This document shows positions 1 through 3,573 of a stretch of 5,767 nt of DNA, piece by piece. This DNA comes from Candidatus Cloacimonadota bacterium. GTDB lineage: Bacteria; Cloacimonadota; Cloacimonadia; Cloacimonadales; TCS61. How positions within the stretch are numbered: the first letter of the stretch is position 1; every line of letters begins with the position of its first letter. The notes under the pieces were generated by a model that had not been told where the DNA came from, did no database searches, and saw only the letters and a list, made by a program, of their open reading frames with translations. The position numbers and the translations under genes are program-made. The stretch is taken from the NCBI GenBank assembly GCA_016927675.1, contig JAFGMF010000188.1:1-5767 (forward strand), in the 5' to 3' direction.

Positions 1-711
1 CTGATAACCAAAGATCTTTTTAAGTCGTTCAATTTCATCTTCGGGTGTATTGGGATCGGCAACGACAAGTGCGTTGGTTAAAGACCCGCCTTTGATCAGC
101 CCGGATTCTTTCAGCATGATGATCTCATGCAGAAAGCAGAATGTACGGGCAGAGGCAAAATCCTTCTCAAAGTGCTTGATTGATGGAAGAAAAGTGTATT
201 GCGTACCCAGCGCTTTCTGTTTGTAATCAACCATGAAAGTGACTTTCAGATCATCTGATGGCACTATCACGATGTCAACATTGTCTTCTGGGGCAGAAAA
301 TGAGATTGCTTCATCGAACTCAAGGTACTCTCTTTCTACATCCTGTTGCACGATTCCCACTTTCTTTAACAATTCGAGAAATACAATTGAACTGCCATCT
401 GCTACGGGAACTTCCGGACCGTTGACCTCTATCCTGATGTTGTCTATATTCAGCCCTTTGATCGCAGCCAGTACGTGTTCGATGGTGGCGACTGTAGCTT
501 TATTGATGCCGATGGTGGTCCCCCTGGAAATATCGATCACATGATCTATATCAGCAGGTATCTCAGGTTGTCCCTCAAGATCAGAACGGACAAATACTAT
601 CCCGGCATCTTTAGCCGCAGGTTTGAATACTATTGTGGATATCTGCCCTGAATGCAGCCCTACTCCGGTGTAACTGATTTCACCCTTAATGGTTTGTTTA
701 TTATCTTTCAT
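1..711 (-). CDS. lpxC: UDP-3-O-acyl-N-acetylglucosamine deacetylase LpxC, N-terminal part (3' end beyond window; possibly an LpxC-FabZ fusion)
   Basis: Zinc-dependent cytoplasmic deacetylase that removes the N-acetyl group from UDP-3-O-acyl-GlcNAc, the committed step of lipid A synthesis. The reading frame opens with ATG at 711-709 and stays open to base 1, giving 237 visible residues. Seen in the protein: YTGVGLHSG (14-22), the TIEHVLAA motif (76-83) with E78 and H79 at the same numbers as the catalytic base and first zinc ligand of E. coli LpxC, NGPEVPVADGSS (97-108), and ARTFCF (188-193) with the substrate-contacting Thr at 190. The remaining zinc ligands (the HKxxDxxGD region) would lie beyond base 1. 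The ATG overlaps the lpxD stop by 11 bases, implying translational coupling. The segment after GGSLTNALVV (208-217), ending IERLKKIFGYQ, resembles the domain-II insert of Bacteroidota-type LpxC-FabZ fusions. The family call is secure; the fusion is inference. Confidence 0.96.
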   Translation of the reverse strand, partial: MKDNKQTIKGEISYTGVGLHSGQISTIVFKPAAKDAGIVFVRSDLEGQPEIPADIDHVIDISRGTTIGINKATVATIEHVLAAIKGLNIDNIRIEVNGPEVPVADGSSIVFLELLKKVGIVQQDVEREYLEFDEAISFSAPEDNVDIVIVPSDDLKVTFMVDYKQKALGTQYTFLPSIKHFEKDFASARTFCFLHEIIMLKESGLIKGGSLTNALVVADPNTPEDEIERLKKIFGYQ

Positions 712-1753
712 CTTGCTTTTCCCTGTCTCTATTTGCTCTGTTATATGCCTTAACCAGATCAGGCAGCTTCTTCTCCGAAGCGATGATTCGCTTCCGCAGT
801 CCAGCTTCCAGTGCAGGAGAACCAAATACTTTAGCTGAAGCAGCAACATCGCCACTTACGCCTGATTGAGCCCCTACCATTGCACCATCATTGATCTTGA
901 GATGACCGGCAACCCCAACCTGACCTGCAAGGTAAACCTGATCCCCAATCCTGGTTCCACCGGCCAGTCCAACTTGAGCACAGATGATGGTGTGTTCTCC
1001 GATAATACAATTATGCCCGATCTGAACCAAATTGTCTATCTTCGTACCCCGACCAATGCAGGTAGATCCTAAGGTAGCTCTGTCTATTGTCGTGTTGGCT
1101 CCGATCTCAACATCATCTCCGATGATCACATTACCAACTTGAGGAATCTTCTCCTGAATACCATTGTAAAGCTGATAACCAAATCCGTCGGCTCCGATTA
1201 CACAGCCCGCGTGAATGATCACGTTGTTGCCGATAACCGTATTTTCGTACAGAGTAACATTCGGATAAATATGACAGTTTGTGCCGATCCGGACGTTTTC
1301 CATTAAGATAACATTTTCTTCAATCAGAGTATGATCGCCGATCTTGCTTCCGGATCTGATCCCGACATTTTCCCCAATGCTGATATTTTTGCCCAGAACT
1401 GCTTCTGGAGAGATACATGCATTGGCAGAGATTGACGGTTGAAAGTTATGCTTTTCCATGGATAACCAGGTGCGTACCATTAGCATAAATGTTAAATATG
1501 GTTTCTCAGTTAAAACCAGGTTCGAATTCTTTTTCAGCGCAGGGTCAAAATCTGAAGGGACTATAATTAACCCAGCTTCCGATTGCAATAACGCCGGAAG
1601 ATATCTGGGATTTTCAAAAAAGCATACCGAATTTCTGTCAGCTTCTGTTAATTCGGAGACATTATCCAATAACAGGTCCTCCAGAATTATTGCTTTTCCA
1701 GGTATTCTGGCAGCCAGTTCTTTTACGGGGAATCTTGTTTTAAATTTTCTCAT
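701..1753 (-). CDS. lpxD: UDP-3-O-acylglucosamine N-acyltransferase LpxD
   Basis: Third enzyme of lipid A synthesis: it transfers a 3-hydroxyacyl chain from acyl-ACP to the 2-amino group of UDP-3-O-acyl-glucosamine in the cytoplasm. The 350-residue protein is of normal family length (E. coli about 341). Residues 1-105 form the uridine-binding domain; F45 and N48 in FFENPRY match the uracil-contacting Phe/Asn of E. coli LpxD. Residues about 108-312 are hexapeptide repeats building a left-handed beta helix, with the family signatures IGADGFGY (186-193) and EIGANTTIDR (216-225). H247 in QIGHNCIIG is the catalytic histidine (E. coli H239), and H284 in VAGHLKI matches the second conserved histidine (E. 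coli H276). A charged helical tail (320-350) ends the protein. The ATG lies 20 bases after the preceding skp stop. There is no good Shine-Dalgarno, and a stop codon sits in frame seven codons upstream, so translation is probably coupled. Confidence 0.98.
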   Translation of the reverse strand: MRKFKTRFPVKELAARIPGKAIILEDLLLDNVSELTEADRNSVCFFENPRYLPALLQSEAGLIIVPSDFDPALKKNSNLVLTEKPYLTFMLMVRTWLSMEKHNFQPSISANACISPEAVLGKNISIGENVGIRSGSKIGDHTLIEENVILMENVRIGTNCHIYPNVTLYENTVIGNNVIIHAGCVIGADGFGYQLYNGIQEKIPQVGNVIIGDDVEIGANTTIDRATLGSTCIGRGTKIDNLVQIGHNCIIGEHTIICAQVGLAGGTRIGDQVYLAGQVGVAGHLKINDGAMVGAQSGVSGDVAASAKVFGSPALEAGLRKRIIASEKKLPDLVKAYNRANRDREKQDER

Positions 1754-1773
1754 GTTGATAATAATTCGTTAGG

Positions 1774-2286
1774 CTACTCTACACCCTCATCCATTTTCTG
1801 GATAACAATTTCTGTAACATCAAGAGTAGAATCCACATAGACAAATCCACTCAAGGTCATATCAAAAATCGCCCGATAATTTCTCTCTATGGAAAGCTCT
1901 TCCGTGATTCTACCCAATTTTTCAAAAATTGGCATTAGCAGCTCATCCTGCTTCTTGTTTGCTTTGCTGTTGATCGTTTTCTGAAGAGTAGTATACTCTC
2001 CTTCCAACTTGATTAGCTGATTTTCCTTTTCTTTTCTAAAATCATCTGTGACCATTTCCGGCATGTTCATATATTCATCATAGGCAGCCTTATATTCTGC
2101 TTCCTTGGCCACAAGCTGGTTATTCCATTCTTCCTGTAATGCATTTAGAATACCTTTTACTCTTTTTCCGTCTTTACATACTTCCAGGATCCGATCAGCA
2201 TTGATAATGGCAAACTTCATATCCTCGGCCACACAGGTTACCGCTAAGATCATAAGGATACTTATCAAAATTATGTTTCTCATCAT
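1774..2286 (-). CDS. skp: Skp/OmpH-family periplasmic chaperone, second (downstream) copy
   Basis: Periplasmic holdase of the Skp (OmpH) family, which binds unfolded outer-membrane proteins as a trimer and delivers them to the BAM machinery. The product is 170 residues, close to the 161 of E. coli Skp. It starts with a Sec signal peptide (residues 1-20, hydrophobic IILISILMILAV, likely cut after CVA, before EDM). Next come a short beta strand with the family-typical N-terminal pattern FAIINADRILE (25-35), a long charged helical coiled-coil segment (about 40-130), and the conserved return region ERNYRAIFDMTLSGFVYVD (134-152). A lipobox reading around C18 is poor because Thr precedes the Cys. 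GGAGG at 2294-2290 lies 3 bases before the first ATG (2286) and 6 before the second (2283); the second is the better start and would give 169 residues. The mature chain is acidic (about 31 Asp/Glu against 21 Lys/Arg), unlike basic E. coli Skp. It lies 22 bases after its paralogue and directly before lpxD. Confidence 0.88.
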   Translation of the reverse strand: MMRNIILISILMILAVTCVAEDMKFAIINADRILEVCKDGKRVKGILNALQEEWNNQLVAKEAEYKAAYDEYMNMPEMVTDDFRKEKENQLIKLEGEYTTLQKTINSKANKKQDELLMPIFEKLGRITEELSIERNYRAIFDMTLSGFVYVDSTLDVTEIVIQKMDEGVE

Positions 2287-2289
2287 TTT

Positions 2290-2294
2290 CCTCC
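2290..2294 (-). promoter_or_regulatory. Shine-Dalgarno GGAGG of the second skp gene
   Basis: The minus strand reads GGAGG followed by AAA and two consecutive ATG codons. Spacing is 3 bases to the first ATG and 6 to the second, which favours the second as the initiation codon. Confidence 0.75.
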
Positions 2295-2308
2295 GATTTT
2301 TTTATTTT

Positions 2309-2857
2309 TTATTTTCCTCTGATATTGTTGTCATCTTCAACAGTGCCGAAAGTTTTTCCCATTTCTTCGATTATTTCGTCTGTAATGTCCAACTTCGGCT
2401 TGGCATAACCGATTACTCCAGTAGCAGCATCGAGAACAAGTGAATAATTTTGCTCTATAGCCAGTTTTTCTATCACCGTCTGAAGTTTATTCATAATCGG
2501 CTCAATCAATTCCTTATTCCGCTGAGAGATACGACCATTCTCTCCATAAATTTCCTTGATTTTAACCTTTTTCAGAGATTTCAGTTCCTCCAGCTGCTGT
2601 TCAAGGGCCTGCTGACCAGATGGCAGAAGGATCAGTTTTTTCTCCTCATATTCACTGCTTAATAACTGGATATCCCTGTCTATCTCTTCAATCTCCGCTT
2701 CCCAGGCACTGATCTCGCCATCAAGAGTAGTCTGAGCTTCCTGAATGTCTTTATTCTGATCTAAAACCCTGTCGGAATCATAATAGACTATTTGTTCTGA
2801 TTCAGCAAATAATGCGAATGCTGATAGGGCTATCAAAGCAGATAAATATTTCCTCAT
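2309..2857 (-). CDS. skp: Skp/OmpH-family periplasmic chaperone, first (upstream) copy
   Basis: Skp/OmpH-type periplasmic chaperone for outer-membrane proteins, 182 residues from the ATG at 2857. A Sec signal peptide covers residues 1-18 (MRK, then a hydrophobic stretch ending FALFA, cut before ESEQ). The mature part begins IVYYDSDRVLDQ (23-34), then a long Glu/Lys/Gln-rich coiled coil (about 38-130), and the family-typical return region EQNYSLVLDAATGVIGYAKP (135-154) followed by the LDITDEII tail. The frame extends upstream to a TTG at 2875, but that start has no ribosome site, whereas GGAG at 2867-2864 sits 6 bases before the ATG. It is paralogous to the next gene: both share the E-L-(I/L)-x-P-I-x-x-K-L pattern, a Q/R-N-Y motif and the L-D-(I/V)-T-(D/E) ending, yet overall similarity is low, so the duplication is old. 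The mature protein is strongly acidic (about 36 Asp/Glu against 20 Lys/Arg). It is the first gene of the envelope operon, after a 179-base non-coding gap. Confidence 0.88.
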   Translation of the reverse strand: MRKYLSALIALSAFALFAESEQIVYYDSDRVLDQNKDIQEAQTTLDGEISAWEAEIEEIDRDIQLLSSEYEEKKLILLPSGQQALEQQLEELKSLKKVKIKEIYGENGRISQRNKELIEPIMNKLQTVIEKLAIEQNYSLVLDAATGVIGYAKPKLDITDEIIEEMGKTFGTVEDDNNIRGK

Positions 2858-2863
2858 AATTAT

Positions 2864-2867
2864 CTCC
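2864..2867 (-). promoter_or_regulatory. Shine-Dalgarno GGAG that fixes the start of the first skp gene
   Basis: The minus strand reads GGAG, six bases, then ATG at 2857. This core lies downstream of the alternative TTG at 2875 and therefore supports the ATG as the true start. Confidence 0.7.
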
Positions 2868-2870
2868 AAT

Positions 2871-2909
2871 TTCAAATTTAAGTTAACTTTAACCTTTTCT
2901 TAATTTGAA
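2871..2909. repeat. AT-rich inverted repeat in the leader of the skp-lpx operon
   Basis: TTCAAATTTAAG (2871-2882) and CTTAATTTGAA (2899-2909) are complementary apart from one bulged T, giving about 11 pairs. The right-hand part of the element also contains a separate perfect 10-base palindrome, AAGTTAACTT (2880-2889). On the transcript the structure would lie just 5' of the ribosome site (2867-2864). There is no U-tract, so it is not an intrinsic terminator. It may be a protein-binding site or a weak leader hairpin; in a region this AT-rich, chance is also possible. Confidence 0.4.
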
Positions 2910-2962
2910 GTTTTAAAGTCAATACAAAAATTTCTGAATGATTACAGGGTTAAATTCTCATT

Positions 2963-2987
2963 AATCCACATGGATATACCTTGGATT
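2963..2987. repeat. Short inverted repeat AATCCA / TGGATT
   Basis: AATCCA (2963-2968) and TGGATT (2982-2987) form six-base arms around 13 bases that contain a further TGGAT (2971-2975) able to pair with the left arm. It lies midway in the intergenic region, just downstream of the candidate promoter's predicted start. No U-tract follows, so it does not look like a terminator; operator or chance are both possible. Confidence 0.3.
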
Positions 2988-2995
2988 GAAATTTT

Positions 2996-3025
2996 AATAT
3001 CTTGCTGTTGATAACTATGTGTAAA
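2996..3025 (-). promoter_or_regulatory. Candidate sigma70-like promoter for the skp-skp-lpxD-lpxC operon
   Basis: On the minus strand TTTACA (3025-3020, 5 of 6 to the -35 consensus) is followed after 18 bases by GATATT (3001-2996, 4 of 6 to the -10 consensus). Transcription would begin near 2989, leaving a leader of about 130 bases before the ATG at 2857. The match is modest, the region is AT-rich and the organism's promoter consensus is unknown, so this is a suggestion only. Confidence 0.3.
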
Positions 3026-3036
3026 TCCTCAATTCC

Positions 3037-3510
3037 TTATTCTTTGCCTGTTTGTGTTTCTTCAGCTGTTTTTTTGATAGCCTCGATAATTGGCAGGTAA
3101 CCTGTACAACGGCATAGATTGCCTTCCAGGGCTTCTTTGATTTCTTCGGGTGTGGGACAGGGATTGCTATCTAATAATGCTTTGGCACTCATCAACATGC
3201 CCGGTGTACAGAATCCGCACTGGATAGCGCCACAATCCAGAAACGCCTGCTGCAGTCTGGATAAAAGATCGTTTTTTTCAAGGTTTTCAACAGTTTCAAT
3301 TTCAGCATTCTGTAGCTGCGGAGCTATGATCAGACATGAGCAGACCGCCTGTTTATTCATGATCACCGTGCAGGCTCCACACTCACCGATCCCGCAACCT
3401 TCTTTAGTACCTGTAAGCCCTAGCTTATCCCGCAGAATATCGATCAACCGCAGATGAGATTCTACTGTTATCTTAACCTTTTCTCCATTCACGGTAAAAT
3501 TTAATTCCAT
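3037..3510 (-). CDS. [2Fe-2S] subunit of a xanthine dehydrogenase-family molybdenum hydroxylase
   Basis: Small iron-sulfur subunit that passes electrons from the molybdenum centre to FAD (equivalent to E. coli XdhC or CoxS/QorS-type subunits). It is 157 residues from the ATG at 3510, a normal length. The N-terminal ferredoxin-like domain (about 1-75) has C39, C44, C47 and C57 in EGCGIGECGACTVIMNKQAVC. The C-terminal helical domain (about 76-150) binds the second cluster with C98 and C101 in QCGFCTPGM and C133 and C135 in NLCRCTGY; Q97 before the CxxC matches the residue that touches the pyranopterin in the family. All eight ligands are present. The frame reaches a TTG at 3558, but that start lacks a ribosome site and its extra 16 residues would be encoded by the palindrome. 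AGGGG (3525-3521), 10 bases before the ATG, is the likelier site. It follows the fused Mo-FAD gene by 63 bases. The substrate of the complex cannot be read from this subunit. Confidence 0.94.
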   Translation of the reverse strand: MELNFTVNGEKVKITVESHLRLIDILRDKLGLTGTKEGCGIGECGACTVIMNKQAVCSCLIIAPQLQNAEIETVENLEKNDLLSRLQQAFLDCGAIQCGFCTPGMLMSAKALLDSNPCPTPEEIKEALEGNLCRCTGYLPIIEAIKKTAEETQTGKE

Positions 3511-3526
3511 ATGATTAAAACCCCTC

Positions 3527-3542
3527 TCCGGTTTAAACCGGA
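3527..3542. repeat. Perfect 16-base palindrome between the hydroxylase subunit genes
   Basis: TCCGGTTTAAACCGGA is its own reverse complement. It lies in the 63-base gap between the Mo-FAD gene and the [2Fe-2S] gene. In the transcript it can fold into a six-pair stem with a UUAA loop, and its 3' arm runs directly into GGAGAGGGG, the probable ribosome-binding region of the next gene. It could be a translational control or mRNA-stabilising hairpin, or a dimeric regulator's operator. No U-run follows, so it is not a terminator. Confidence 0.65.
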
Positions 3543-3573
3543 ATATAGTATTCTTCAAATCCAGGAAGTGTTT

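Larger units (their letters stand above)
2858..3036 (-). other. Intergenic region between the Mo-hydroxylase genes and the skp-lpx operon
   Basis: These 179 non-coding bases, distinctly richer in A+T than the flanking genes, separate two functionally unrelated gene groups on the same strand. They hold a candidate sigma70-type promoter (2996-3025), two inverted repeats (2871-2909 and 2963-2987) and the ribosome site of the first skp gene. I find no hairpin followed by a U-run after the [2Fe-2S] stop codon, so read-through from the hydroxylase genes cannot be excluded. Confidence 0.7.

Noticed and set aside
233..544. Plus-strand frame of about 100 residues opposite lpxC
   Set aside because: It lies antisense within a strongly conserved gene, resembles no family and has no ribosome site that I can see. 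The same reasoning applies to the plus-strand frames opposite lpxD, the skp genes and the hydroxylase genes.
2873..2880. TAAATTTG on the minus strand, matching the Bacteroidota -7 element TAnnTTTG
   Set aside because: It lies only 5 bases before the Shine-Dalgarno core, so transcription would begin at or inside the ribosome site, and no TTTG is seen at the expected -33 distance.
2917..2922. TTGACT as a -35 element for the skp operon
   Set aside because: No acceptable -10 hexamer occurs 15-19 bases downstream; the positions read purine-rich runs such as AAGAAA and GAAAAG.
2963..2987. Rho-independent terminator after the 2Fe-2S gene
   Set aside because: The stem is short and AT-rich and no U-run follows on the minus strand.
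3006..3014. DnaA-box-like TTATCAACA on the minus strand
   Set aside because: A single copy with one mismatch to TTATCCACA, with no cluster of boxes and no dnaA, dnaN or similar neighbour. Not evidence for an origin.
2858..3036. Molybdenum-cofactor riboswitch or small RNA in the intergenic gap
   Set aside because: I see no recognisable conserved multi-stem structure, and the gap lies downstream, not upstream, of the molybdoenzyme genes.
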